Source: Leptospira ainazelensis
Lineage (GTDB): Bacteria; Spirochaetota; Leptospiria; Leptospirales; Leptospiraceae
Assembly (NCBI RefSeq): GCF_016918785.1
Contig: NZ_JAFFPT010000006.1
Span: 48,426 to 112,425 of the forward strand
Direction: 5' to 3'
Length of the DNA: 64,000 bases
This document shows positions 33,798 to 43,590 of this stretch, one piece after another (the stretch's first letter is position 1; each line of letters opens with the position of its first letter). The notes beneath the pieces are model-generated. The model saw only the letters and a list, made by a program, of their open reading frames with translations. It had not been told where the DNA came from and did no database searches. The position numbers and the translations under genes were made by a program.

Positions 33798-34895
33798 TCA
33801 GTGAGTATGTAGGGCGGAACCGAAACGGATCCTTGCTTCGGAGTCGATCAGGAAAGTGGACTCGGAGACGACTCTTTCCCCTTCCTTCAGCCCTTCCTTG
33901 ATTTCAGTCCAATCTCCGGTGTTTAAACCGGTTTTCACGGAAGTCGCCAAAAAACGATCCGGTCCGGTTTGTACGTAAACGATTTTATAGGCGCCGGTAT
34001 CCAGAATCGAGGAAGTCGGCACGCTCAGAGTTTGTTTTAGTGGAATTTCAATTTCCAAATTCCCGAACATCTGAGGTTTGAGTTTTTGTTGTTTATCCTC
34101 GATCTCGCTTCGCAGACGAAGGGTTCGGGTGTTTTTATCCAGGATCGTATCGATACTTCGAATCGTTCCGTGAAAAGTTGTATCCGGATAGACGTTGGTT
34201 TTGAATGAAATTTTTAAACCGACATGAACCGAAGAAAAATCCGATTCATAAATTTGAGAATAGATATGAGACCGCCCGAATTTTCCTCCTAGGATAAGTT
34301 CGGATGGATCCCTTTTACCGGAAGTCCAGAGCCGGATCTGATCCGTGGAAAGCCCCAGCTGTCTCAAACGAATCTGAAGATTCTGCCCACCGAGTGAGGA
34401 TCCCGTATCGGAGAAAAATTCCCGAGAACGTAGCATTTCCTTATATTCGGTCAAAGCCGTATACAATTCGGGATCATAGGCTACGGTAGAATACGCCGAG
34501 ATTTTTTTTGTCAGATTTCGCTTCAGAACAAGATCGGTTTTGATACCGATGGATTGTTGTTTTTCTAAGGAAAGAAAAAGCTCCCGGTTGGAAGAAACAT
34601 CCTCCAAAACGTTCTCTGATTTCTGGGAATCGGTTTCTTGAGGAGTCGGAGCTTTTTTTGTCGTATCCGAAGGATTCATCGTATTCGAAACGGAAGCGGA
34701 ACCTGCGTTATGCTCTTCGTGTTCTCCGTGATCTTTTTTTACGAGATCCATATTACAGATCGGACAAGTGCCGGGACGGTCCGACGTATAAGTCGGATGC
34801 ATTGGGCAATAATAAATTTCTTTTTCTTTGGCGCAGTTCCAAACAAAAACCAAAAGTAGAAGAACGGAGATCACAAAACGAAATGGGGACTTCAT
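33798..34895 (-). CDS. CusB-type periplasmic adaptor with metal-binding N-terminus
   Basis: 365 residues. Likely lipoprotein: hydrophobic FVISVLLLLVFVWNC with Cys at 21. Right after it is a heavy-metal-binding domain, YYCPMHP...GTCPICNMDLV, the Cys/Met/His arrangement common in Cu/Ag adaptor proteins. The rest is a membrane-fusion protein: SIGIKTDLVLKRNLTKKISAYSTV, short hairpin, FGRSHIYSQIYESDFSSVHVG, TFHGTIRSIDTILDKNTRTLRLRS and MFGNLEIEIPL. Joins pump to outer-membrane channel. Overlaps the TolC-like gene by 4 bases. Confidence 0.92.
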   Translation of the reverse strand: MKSPFRFVISVLLLLVFVWNCAKEKEIYYCPMHPTYTSDRPGTCPICNMDLVKKDHGEHEEHNAGSASVSNTMNPSDTTKKAPTPQETDSQKSENVLEDVSSNRELFLSLEKQQSIGIKTDLVLKRNLTKKISAYSTVAYDPELYTALTEYKEMLRSREFFSDTGSSLGGQNLQIRLRQLGLSTDQIRLWTSGKRDPSELILGGKFGRSHIYSQIYESDFSSVHVGLKISFKTNVYPDTTFHGTIRSIDTILDKNTRTLRLRSEIEDKQQKLKPQMFGNLEIEIPLKQTLSVPTSSILDTGAYKIVYVQTGPDRFLATSVKTGLNTGDWTEIKEGLKEGERVVSESTFLIDSEARIRFGSALHTH

Positions 34896-36280
34896 AGACC
34901 GGCTCCTTTTGTTTTGTGAGCGGAATGTGAGCCTTCATCGGGATCGGTGTAAATTTGACTCAAGATACGAAGGACGTTTAAAATCGATTCGTTTTTTCTT
35001 TCGATCAAATCCTCTTTACGAATCTGCGCGTTGATGACTTCCACCTGAGTTATGAGAATATCCTGAGGACTCGCCTTTCCCGGGACATACAAGGATGCAT
35101 TGGCGCGGACCACTCTTTCCAATTCAGGAATCAATTTTTTTTGAAGAATTTCGATCTGCCTTTTGTAACCGCCGATGAGTTCTATGTTTCGATGTAGCTC
35201 CGAGATCACCTGACTCTTGACTTTCTCCGCCGATTCTTTTCCTGCGTCGGCTTCTCTCTCATACTGACCCGTAATACTTTCCCATTTGAGAGCGGACCAA
35301 ACGGGAATTCTTACATTGACTCCGAAACTAAAAAGATCGCCCCGGTATTCGGTAGTGTCCATCACTCGATAGTCCAGTGGACCACGATCGATCGCAAAGT
35401 TTTGGTTTCTCCGGTTCATATAGGAAACAAAAACTTCGGTTTGAGGGAGAAGGGAAAGTTTACTGAGTTTTGCGGATTCTTTGAGTCTTTTTTCGCTCGT
35501 AAGATAAGACTTGTATTCCGGATTCTCAGTCGCAATGGATTCTAAGGAATCTCTCAAACTTAGAATCATAGATTCATTTTCTTTAAAGTAGTTTTCGAGA
35601 TTTAAAGAGGAAAGATCGGAAAAGGAAAGTTTCTCCTCGATTTGAAAGTAACTCAACTGGGAGGAAAGGTCTTTTAGATTTGTATCGTATTCGGTCTCTT
35701 TTTCAAAGGATTCAGTTTTGGCGACAGTTGCCTTCAGACTTCCCGCGAGCGATATGTTTCCGGAAGAATAGTAACTTTCCGAAATATTCTTCTGCGCCGA
35801 AAGGATTTGCATAATCTTTCCGTTTAGGATTTTTTTGTTCTGAAGTCTTTGATATCGATTGAGTTTGGAGAGAAGATCTCCCAAAAGCCGATTGATCCCG
35901 GAAAGATAACTAAAGCCCGCTTCTTTCTCCATGTATTTGGAAATTTTTTGCTCGGCTCCTAACTTTCCCGGAAACGGAAATTCTTGAGAAAGAGAAACCT
36001 CGACTCCCGTCATCGTCGGAGTATCCAAAGGTCTGTCGTTAAGAGCGTAACCGTTTCGGGTAGGAAAGTTACGATAGGCGACACCGATTCTCGGATCCGG
36101 AAGAATTCCCGAGGCTTCCGTATGCGATTGATGTGCGTGGGTCAAGTGACCGAGGGACTTTGCCTCGGGGTGTTCTTTTGCAATCAATTCCAAAACCGAG
36201 TGCACGTCTTTTTCTTCTCCAAAAATAGGAAAGGAAAAATAGAATAGAAGAATGATAAGATAAATCCGTAGAGAACTCAT
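34892..36280 (-). CDS. TolC-family outer membrane efflux protein
   Basis: 462 residues. Signal peptide (LRIYLIILLFYFSFPIFG), then two outer membrane efflux protein repeats with long helices: EVSLSQEFPFPGKLGAEQKI, RYQRLQNKKILNGKIMQIL, FSFGVNVRIPVWSALKWES and SSLYVPGKASPQDILITQVEV. CzcC/CusC-like channel of the metal efflux system. First of the three pump genes in transcription order, about 46 bases downstream of the small Cys-rich gene. Confidence 0.9.
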   Translation of the reverse strand: MSSLRIYLIILLFYFSFPIFGEEKDVHSVLELIAKEHPEAKSLGHLTHAHQSHTEASGILPDPRIGVAYRNFPTRNGYALNDRPLDTPTMTGVEVSLSQEFPFPGKLGAEQKISKYMEKEAGFSYLSGINRLLGDLLSKLNRYQRLQNKKILNGKIMQILSAQKNISESYYSSGNISLAGSLKATVAKTESFEKETEYDTNLKDLSSQLSYFQIEEKLSFSDLSSLNLENYFKENESMILSLRDSLESIATENPEYKSYLTSEKRLKESAKLSKLSLLPQTEVFVSYMNRRNQNFAIDRGPLDYRVMDTTEYRGDLFSFGVNVRIPVWSALKWESITGQYEREADAGKESAEKVKSQVISELHRNIELIGGYKRQIEILQKKLIPELERVVRANASLYVPGKASPQDILITQVEVINAQIRKEDLIERKNESILNVLRILSQIYTDPDEGSHSAHKTKGAGL

Positions 36281-36326
36281 AGGTTCCTCCTAATTTTTTT
36301 TAAAAAAAGAAGAATGATGAGTCGGA

Positions 36327-36746
36327 TTAAATTCTGAAAATTTGAAGAAAGGATCGCGGAGTTTTGAAATCGGAAAGAGAAAAATTTTGGTAACGATTGA
36401 GACTTAGATGTGAATCCGTCGGATTGAAAATCCATTCGGTGGAAAAGAAAAATAAAACGAGGATTTCATTCGATTGAAAAAGTTTTTGGATTTCGAAACG
36501 AAATTCAACTGTCGAATCGACCTTTACGATCTCCGAAGAACAACAAGGCGCCGAAGATTCGGAAGAAGTCGAATTGGAAGATTCTTCATGACAAGGTGGA
36601 AGAGATTGTTCGGAGATCGTCCGAGAAAAACCCGGCATTCCAACCGGACAGATTCCGGAAAAATTCATCCAAGACGCGCAAAGAAGATTGAATCCGATTC
36701 CCAAAAGGAAAAGTCCCCCACTCCATTTACGAATCGTTCCCATCAT
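36327..36746 (-). CDS. Small Cys/His-motif protein leading the metal efflux operon
   Basis: 139 residues. One hydrophobic N-terminal segment (GGLFLLGIGFNLLCASWM) that could be a signal or anchor, then CPVGMPGF (~33), PPCHEESSNSTS (~52) and APCCSSE (~68). The PCH...CC spacing resembles small copper-related proteins encoded beside efflux or resistance genes in other bacteria, but I cannot name the family with confidence. The C-terminal half is Phe/Ser-rich without recognisable domain. Position at the head of the efflux operon suggests metal binding or sensing in the periplasm (inference). Confidence 0.65.
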   Translation of the reverse strand: MMGTIRKWSGGLFLLGIGFNLLCASWMNFSGICPVGMPGFSRTISEQSLPPCHEESSNSTSSESSAPCCSSEIVKVDSTVEFRFEIQKLFQSNEILVLFFFSTEWIFNPTDSHLSLNRYQNFSLSDFKTPRSFLQIFRI

Positions 36747-36782
36747 CTTGCTTCTTTGACTTCTGAATTTTCGATTTGGAAA

Positions 36783-36861
<79 letters not shown>

Positions 36862-36937
36862 ATTTAGATATCGTTCTTTTCCGGCGATTGCTTAACTCTT
36901 CCGGCCGAAATTAAAGTCTTTCAGCCGGAAGAAACGG

Positions 36938-37816
<879 letters not shown>

Positions 37817-37856
37817 TTAGGGGGTAATGATTTTTCAAAGGTCTTCCTTGACCTTT

Positions 37857-38253
37857 TCAAAGAATCAATCGACCCTTCCCGGAAATCCGATAACGGTCTT
37901 TTTTATAAGATTCTAAGATAAAATTCTCTTCCTGATAAAACCGACTATGTCCTAAAACGCCTTCAATAGAAAGGCGTTCGCTGAGTGAACGCGATTTGTG
38001 GAGCCGCCCATTCATCGACGTGAGATCCTGAGGATAGAGCGCGCTACAGCTGAAAAATTGGGGAGCATGCTCCCGACAGACAACCCGTCGGAGCAAAGAT
38101 TGAGTTTTCTCGAAGGTTCCGCAACACCGTTGTAAAAGAAAGGATGCTAAGAAGGTTTTACCTTTTTTAGTCGCAGAAAAACGGATCCTAAACCGAGTTT
38201 TTTGATTCTTTGCCGGAATGAATTTCGGAGAATGGTATTCGGACGGAGTGACC
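37857..38253. other. Intergenic region with palindromes, no convincing gene
   Basis: Nearly 400 bases between the second flagellin and ispH. A minus-strand frame of 132 codons (38255-37857) runs through it but lacks a ribosome-binding site, begins on the ispH start codon and has no recognisable domain. Palindromes are GGGAGCATGCTCCC (perfect) around 38070 and GCGTTC-GCTGAGT-GAACGC near 37973. The translated text (RLHKSRSLSERLS) reminds me of many short doubtful ORFs in leptospiral genomes, suggesting a dispersed element; I cannot confirm this here. Confidence 0.5.
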
Positions 38254-39192
38254 ATGTTAGAAAAGATCTATTTAGCCAACCCCAGAGGATTTTGCGCCGG
38301 TGTAAAGTATGCGATTTCTTACGTGGAACAGGTTCAGGCGAACGCGGCGGAACAAATCTACGTTCGAAAAGAGATCGTTCACAACAGACGGGTCGTCGAA
38401 GACATGAAAAAAAGAGGAATCCTTTTTATCAACGATCTCGAGGAAGCTCCGGACGGAGCGACCGTCGTATTCTCCGCGCATGGAGTAGCTCCCTCGGTTG
38501 TAGAAGCCGCCAAAAATCGGGGAATGAAAATCGGAGACGCGACCTGTCCTCTTGTAACTCGCGTTCATCGTAAGGCAAGAAGAATCAAAGACACACACCA
38601 GATCATCTACATCGGACACGAAGGACACGACGAAGCGATCGGGACGATGGGAGAAGCTGCGATGTTTCTCGTAGAATCGCCGGAAGACGTCATTCAACTC
38701 AAAGATAAAATCGATCCAAACAAACCGCTTACCTATTTGATGCAGACTACATTGTCAGTTGCGGATACAAGAAACGTAGTGGATCAGATTGCTAAAACTT
38801 TTCCGTTTGTGGAACATCCTGCAAAGGATGATATTTGTTATGCGACCACGGAAAGACAAGAGGCAGTATCCGAAATGATGGAAAAGATCGACGCGATGCT
38901 TGTAATCGGAGCCGATAATAGTTCCAATTCTCTAAGACTTTTACAACTCGCTCAAAAGTCCAAACCTCATTCCTTCAAAGTGACGGGAGCCGACGATCTT
39001 TCCAAAGAGTATATTCAAAATAACGAAATTAAGATATTGGGATTGACCGCAGGCGCATCCACACCTCAGGTTCTCGTGGACGAAATCATTTCTAAATTAA
39101 AAACATTCTACCCGGCTGCGGTGGTAGATTTATTTCCGGGATCCAGGGAAGACTCTATGAACTTTAAACTTCCCACCAATCTGCTTGCCTAA
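38254..39192 (+). CDS. ispH: 4-hydroxy-3-methylbut-2-enyl diphosphate reductase
   Basis: 312 residues. Last enzyme of the MEP isoprenoid pathway, with a 4Fe-4S cluster on three Cys: LANPRGFCAGV (~13), IGDATCPLVTRVH (~100) and DDICYATTERQEAV (~198). Other landmarks are VVFSAHGVAPSVVEAA, YIGHEGHDEAIGTMGE and LTAGASTPQVLVDEII. The ATG at 38254 is preferred (GGAG 6 bases upstream); an upstream in-frame ATG would add 12 residues. Followed by 180 bases containing a weak hairpin (GCCTAAAA/TTTTAGGC) at the stop codon. Confidence 0.97.
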   Translation: MLEKIYLANPRGFCAGVKYAISYVEQVQANAAEQIYVRKEIVHNRRVVEDMKKRGILFINDLEEAPDGATVVFSAHGVAPSVVEAAKNRGMKIGDATCPLVTRVHRKARRIKDTHQIIYIGHEGHDEAIGTMGEAAMFLVESPEDVIQLKDKIDPNKPLTYLMQTTLSVADTRNVVDQIAKTFPFVEHPAKDDICYATTERQEAVSEMMEKIDAMLVIGADNSSNSLRLLQLAQKSKPHSFKVTGADDLSKEYIQNNEIKILGLTAGASTPQVLVDEIISKLKTFYPAAVVDLFPGSREDSMNFKLPTNLLA

Positions 39193-39372
39193 AAAGTCGA
39201 ACTTTTAGGCGACATAGAAATCAATTATTTCCTAGATTGGTAGAATGCAACACTCCTCAAGGGGTGGTTTTGGTTATAAAAAACCGTCATTTTAGAATTT
39301 TTTACTATCCGAATATCATTCCTTAAGAGTGAGAAAAGAAAAGTATTGATCTTTTTATAACTTTAGAGAAGT

Positions 39373-41592
39373 TTGCGGGCCGTGGAACGCGACCTAAAAA
39401 ACTTTGAGCTTTCGCAAGAATTGTATGAAATTCTGGTAAACCAGATTTCAGATTCTATATTAGTTACGGAAGCTCTTTTAGATTCCCCTGGTCCCCGAAT
39501 TATTTTTGCAAATCCCGCATTCTGTAAGATGACCGGATATCGGTTGCAAGAATTGATCGGTCAAACCCCTCGCATTTTTCAAGGCCCCCTCACGAACCGA
39601 AAGACGATGGTGGATCTAAAACAAGCCCTCCAATCGGGAAGCGATTTTTCCGGAGAAACGATCAACTACAAAAAAGACGGGAGCTCCTACAACGTAGAAT
39701 GGCATATATCGGCGATTCGAGACGGAGAAAGTAAAATTCTCTACTATATATCGATCCAAAGGGATATCACCGAAAAGGTGAAAAAAGGAGAGTTTGCAAC
39801 AAGACGTCTTCGTCTGGAGATGGGAATCACGGCGGCCACACAGATTCTACTCTCCACATCGACGGAACTAAAAATCCTAAAATATGCGATGGAACAATTT
39901 TTGGTCTTCGTGGATTCGGAGCGACTTTATCTTTTTAAAAATACCGAAAGTCAGGACGAGGCGGAACTCTTTCTGGAAGTAGTCGATCCCTCAATCGAAT
40001 CGACCAAAACCCCGCTCACAAAATTGATATCCTATACGAAAAATCATTCCCGTTGGAAAAAAATTTTTTCCTCGGGAGGTTATTTACAGGGCGCCATTCG
40101 GGAATTTTCAGAATCGGAAAGAATTTTTTTCGACGATAGACAGATTCAATCCATCACTTTGATTCCGCTTTTTGTATCGAATGAATGGTTTGGATTTGCC
40201 GGATTCGAGAATTTTAAGACCACACAAGTGGTAAAAGAGGAATTATTCACGATAAGAACCTTTATCGACTTGATCAGCGTCTTTTTAGAACGAAAAAATA
40301 TATTAGAAGAATTGAAAATTCATCGGGAAAAACTAGAAGTTCTCGTCCAAGAAAGAACCGAAGAGTTGATTTTGCAAAAAGAAAAAGCCGAAAAAGCAAG
40401 TAAGACGAAATCCGAATTTTTAGCGAATATGAGCCACGAATTGAGAACTCCCCTAAATTCAATTATAGGTTTTTCTAGGCTGATGCAATTGCCGGATGAA
40501 ATGGAAAAAGAAAACAAATACAAGGATTTGATTTTTCATTCCGGTGTTCATCTACTCAATATCATCAACGATATCCTGGATGTCTCCAGAATCGAGGCAG
40601 GAAAATTGGTCTTAAATCGTTCCGAGTTCGATCTTAAAAATTTAATTTCCACTTCGATCGAAATCATCCTAGGCGAGGCTATTACCAAAAGAATTCAAAT
40701 TTCTTTTGAAGTTCAACCGGAATCGGATGAATACGAAATGAACGGAGATCCAAAACGGATCCGGCAAGTCCTTTTGAACCTCATCGGAAACTCGATCAAG
40801 TTTACTCGGCCTCCGGGAGAAGTTTTTGTAATCCTCAGGAAAATCGGCGACCAATATCAGATTATCGTAAAGGACACCGGAATCGGAATTCCAGAAGCCG
40901 AACTTTCAAAAATTTTCGATACCTTTTATCAGATCAAGGGGGAAAACCAAGGCGAGTTCGAGGGAAGCGGTCTTGGTCTTCCTATCGTAAAGAAAATCAT
41001 CGATGCCCACGGAGGATCCATCAGAGTTGAGAGCCAGGTGGGACAAGGAACGACCATCTCCATTCTTCTTACTCGTGTTCCGCTTGAGATCCCTATCGCC
41101 TCGGAAGTCTCGCAGTTCAATCCAAGTATACGGAGCGAGAATCCGGAAATCGAATATCCGGAAGGAATTAAGTCGTCTTTGATCTTAATTGCGATTCGAG
41201 ATCGGATTTTTGACTCCGCAATCGAACGTTACTTCACAATTCATTCTCAAAAATTCATCGCACTCCATTCTGCGGAAGATTTTTCAACAATTTCTCAAAA
41301 AAGCCTCGATTCTCACAAAATTTTATTATATGATACACATCTCCTCTTGGAGGACATAGGGATCGTCAAGGTTTTAAGGACTTGGTTGGTGGAAGAACCC
41401 AATAACAAGGCTCTTGTCCTTTTGGATACTGCGGATATTCCGGTTCCGTTTCGCGAAGAGCTGCTTCCGTTTTTTCCGGATTATACGATTCAAAATCCTT
41501 TCTCCCTTGATAAATTGAAGTCGATCTTAGTTGAAATTCAGAAGGAGCGAACATTTGGAAACAGAATTGAAAAAGAAGACATCACTTCATAG
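39373..41592 (+). CDS. Cytoplasmic PAS-GAF histidine kinase with degenerate receiver
   Basis: 739 residues, no membrane segment. PAS (~15-145; IIFANPAFCKMTGYRLQELIG, then GETINYKKDGSSYNVEWHIS and ISIQRDITEK), GAF-like region (~160-305), coiled coil, HisKA with FLANMSHELRTPLNSIIGF (~350) and ATPase with LLNLIGNSIKFT, VKDTGIGI and GSGLGLPIVKKIIDAHGG. The C-terminal ~120 residues have a receiver-like pattern, but the conserved Lys is replaced (QNPFS for KPFS), so phosphotransfer there is doubtful. TTG start with GAGAAG upstream; a GTG 9 bases on is possible. Overlaps the next gene by 38 bases; first gene of the chemosensory cluster. Confidence 0.92.
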   Translation: MRAVERDLKNFELSQELYEILVNQISDSILVTEALLDSPGPRIIFANPAFCKMTGYRLQELIGQTPRIFQGPLTNRKTMVDLKQALQSGSDFSGETINYKKDGSSYNVEWHISAIRDGESKILYYISIQRDITEKVKKGEFATRRLRLEMGITAATQILLSTSTELKILKYAMEQFLVFVDSERLYLFKNTESQDEAELFLEVVDPSIESTKTPLTKLISYTKNHSRWKKIFSSGGYLQGAIREFSESERIFFDDRQIQSITLIPLFVSNEWFGFAGFENFKTTQVVKEELFTIRTFIDLISVFLERKNILEELKIHREKLEVLVQERTEELILQKEKAEKASKTKSEFLANMSHELRTPLNSIIGFSRLMQLPDEMEKENKYKDLIFHSGVHLLNIINDILDVSRIEAGKLVLNRSEFDLKNLISTSIEIILGEAITKRIQISFEVQPESDEYEMNGDPKRIRQVLLNLIGNSIKFTRPPGEVFVILRKIGDQYQIIVKDTGIGIPEAELSKIFDTFYQIKGENQGEFEGSGLGLPIVKKIIDAHGGSIRVESQVGQGTTISILLTRVPLEIPIASEVSQFNPSIRSENPEIEYPEGIKSSLILIAIRDRIFDSAIERYFTIHSQKFIALHSAEDFSTISQKSLDSHKILLYDTHLLLEDIGIVKVLRTWLVEEPNNKALVLLDTADIPVPFREELLPFFPDYTIQNPFSLDKLKSILVEIQKERTFGNRIEKEDITS

Positions 41593-42817
41593 TATTCCGA
41601 ACGATCCCGTTCTGATCATTGAAGATAAACAGGAAAACAGTATTCTCCTGGAAAGTCTTTGCGACGAAATTGGCGTCAAACACGAGTTAGCCGTGAATGG
41701 TGCGGAAGCTCTGAAGATGATCGAAAATCAAAAGTATTCCCTTTTTATTTTGGATCTGATGATGCCGGTTATGGACGGCGCTTCTTTTTTAGTCAAACTC
41801 AAAGAAACACATCCGAATGCGGTAGTTCTCGTTCAAACGGCGATTGATCGTTCCGAAAAAATCATCGAGATTATGAAACTCGGCGTTTTTGATTATATCC
41901 TCAAGCCGATCTATCCTGACGTTTTTATCAGAACGCTCCAAAAAGCGCTGAACTACTGTTATCTGAAAAAAATGGAAGAGAATTTGGCAGACATCGAAAG
42001 CCAAAAACTTCGCAGTCAATTGGAATGGCTTACCTACAAAGAAACAATTCGTAAATCCGATAGTGAGTCCTTTGAAAAAACATCCATTTATAGCTTGAAA
42101 ACTTCCCTTTCTCAAGGAAGTGGGATCGGAGCGATGACAAGTCTCCTCGATATGGTGGACTCTGTGAAGGTTCCCGAAGGAAATCATTACAAGGTGGATA
42201 AGGAGATTCTGGATCTTCTTCTTACGAACAATCGAATTACTAAAAATATGCTTTTGGGTTTGGAAAAACTTCTCAATCTGATCGACAAGGAGCTGGATCC
42301 ATCGGTCCTTTCTACGAACGAAATTTTGGATCAGATCAAATTGCTTCCCGAAGAATTAAAAACGTTTCTGCTCGCGAAAAAAATCACCGTCAATCTTCCT
42401 CTTTTAAAAAGAGAATATAAAGTCAAAGTCAATCTATCGATTTTGACCATGGCCTTGGAGGAGCTTTTTCTCAACGCCTATAAATACTCATCAGTAAGCG
42501 CTCCGATCGATATCTTTGCGAATATCAATCAAGGATACTTTTGTATCACTTTTAAAAATAGAGTGGATGCAAGACCTTACGGTGGAATTCCCGAGAAGTT
42601 CGAACAACTGGTCATCCAACCTTTTTTTAGAATCTATCCGCCCGTAGAAAACGTCTCCCATCTGGAAAAATTCGGCCTGGGGTTGGGACTTACGGCAGTG
42701 GATCATATCGTTAGAAAACACAGCGGACTTTTTTTTATTCACAACGCGAACGACCACACTTCCGAAGACATCAGTCTTTGTGTACTCGCTGAAATTTTTT
42801 TACCGTTAGTTCAATAA
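41555..42817 (+). CDS. Receiver-ATPase protein without phospho-acceptor His domain
   Basis: 420 residues. Receiver (~15-135): VLIIEDKQENSILLESL, phospho-acceptor Asp in LFILDLMMPVMDG, Lys in YILKPIYP. Then a ~150-residue helical region, then a histidine-kinase-type ATPase domain with ALEELFLNAYKYSS (N box), PFFRIY (F box-like) and FGLGLGLTAVDHIVRKHSGLF (G box). No H box is visible, so it is either an ATP-dependent kinase of another protein or a regulated ATP-binding switch. The start is TTG at 41555 with AGAAGGAG 7 bases upstream, overlapping the kinase gene by 38 bases. Followed by CheY and a STAS protein. Confidence 0.9.
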   Translation: METELKKKTSLHSIPNDPVLIIEDKQENSILLESLCDEIGVKHELAVNGAEALKMIENQKYSLFILDLMMPVMDGASFLVKLKETHPNAVVLVQTAIDRSEKIIEIMKLGVFDYILKPIYPDVFIRTLQKALNYCYLKKMEENLADIESQKLRSQLEWLTYKETIRKSDSESFEKTSIYSLKTSLSQGSGIGAMTSLLDMVDSVKVPEGNHYKVDKEILDLLLTNNRITKNMLLGLEKLLNLIDKELDPSVLSTNEILDQIKLLPEELKTFLLAKKITVNLPLLKREYKVKVNLSILTMALEELFLNAYKYSSVSAPIDIFANINQGYFCITFKNRVDARPYGGIPEKFEQLVIQPFFRIYPPVENVSHLEKFGLGLGLTAVDHIVRKHSGLFFIHNANDHTSEDISLCVLAEIFLPLVQ

Positions 42818-42827
42818 GGAGATTGGA

Positions 42828-43190
42828 ATGAAACGAATTCTCATCGTCGACGATTCTGCAGTATTCAGGAAGATTTTAAATCTTCATCTCAGCAATTCCG
42901 AGTTTCAAATCGTGGAGGCGGTGGATGGAAAAGACGGATTGGATAAATTACAAAATGATAAAGTAGATCTAATCGTCAGCGATATGAATATGCCGAACAT
43001 GGATGGAATTACTTTCGTAAAGGAACTCAAAAAGGATCCGAATAATAAATTTACCCCGATCATCATGTTGACCACTGAATCACAGGAAGACGTGAAAACC
43101 GCAGGTCTTGCCGCCGGCGCCAGGGCCTGGCTTACAAAACCATTTTCACCCGAAGAACTGGTTCAAACGATCCACAAACTTCTACCGTAA
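42828..43190 (+). CDS. cheY: CheY-like single-domain response regulator
   Basis: 120 residues, a lone receiver: ILIVDDSAVFRKIL (acidic pocket), LIVSDMNMPNMDGI (phospho-acceptor Asp), MLTTES (Thr) and WLTKPFSPEEL (Lys). AAGGAG is positioned before the ATG. Placed between the receiver-ATPase gene and the STAS gene, upstream of cheA; partner of CheA or of the PAS kinase. The symbol is by family; several CheY paralogues are likely in the genome. Confidence 0.93.
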   Translation: MKRILIVDDSAVFRKILNLHLSNSEFQIVEAVDGKDGLDKLQNDKVDLIVSDMNMPNMDGITFVKELKKDPNNKFTPIIMLTTESQEDVKTAGLAAGARAWLTKPFSPEELVQTIHKLLP

Positions 43191-43195
43191 ACAAT

Positions 43196-43588
43196 ATGGC
43201 ATTTGAAATTAAAAAAGAATCCGTAACCTTTCGCTCCGATAACGCTCAAGTTTCGGGTTTGAAGATTTGGATCGAAGGAGAACTTACGATCTACGACGCT
43301 TTAATATTAAAAGAAACGTTCGATACGATTCTTAGAAATTCGAATTCGATTTTGGAAATCGATCTTTCCCGCGTTTCAAAATTGGACACTTCCTGTTTGC
43401 AGATCCTTTTGGCCCTTAAAAAGGAAGCGAGAAAGAAAGAATTTACGATTCGTTTTATCAATCATAGCCACGCGGTTTTAAAACTTATCGATCTCTACGG
43501 TTTAACGGGTTTTTTAAGAGACAAGATCAAACTCCAAAAAGAAGACCTCAAAGAATTCTCCTTTCAATACGGAATGGGTAAGGATTGA
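43196..43588 (+). CDS. STAS-domain protein in the chemosensory cluster
   Basis: 130 residues. STAS/anti-sigma-factor-antagonist fold: GLKIWIEGELTIYDALILKETF, then SILEIDLSRVSKLDTSCLQILLALKKEA. The DTSC stretch is where SpoIIAA-type proteins carry their phosphorylatable Ser/Thr. It starts 6 bases after cheY and ends 2 bases before the cheA ATG. STAS proteins appear in some chemosensory operons (MlaB/CheAY-like coupling). Being beside a receiver-ATPase protein, it could be that protein's substrate (inference). Confidence 0.85.
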   Translation: MAFEIKKESVTFRSDNAQVSGLKIWIEGELTIYDALILKETFDTILRNSNSILEIDLSRVSKLDTSCLQILLALKKEARKKEFTIRFINHSHAVLKLIDLYGLTGFLRDKIKLQKEDLKEFSFQYGMGKD

Positions 43589-43590
43589 AG

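Noticed and set aside
37857..38255. 132-codon minus-strand ORF before ispH
   Set aside because: No ribosome-binding site, starts on the ispH start codon itself, contains palindromes and no domain.
39373..39800. LOV-type photoreceptor in the PAS kinase
   Set aside because: The position of the flavin-reactive Cys is Pro in GQTPRIFQG, so it is an ordinary PAS domain.
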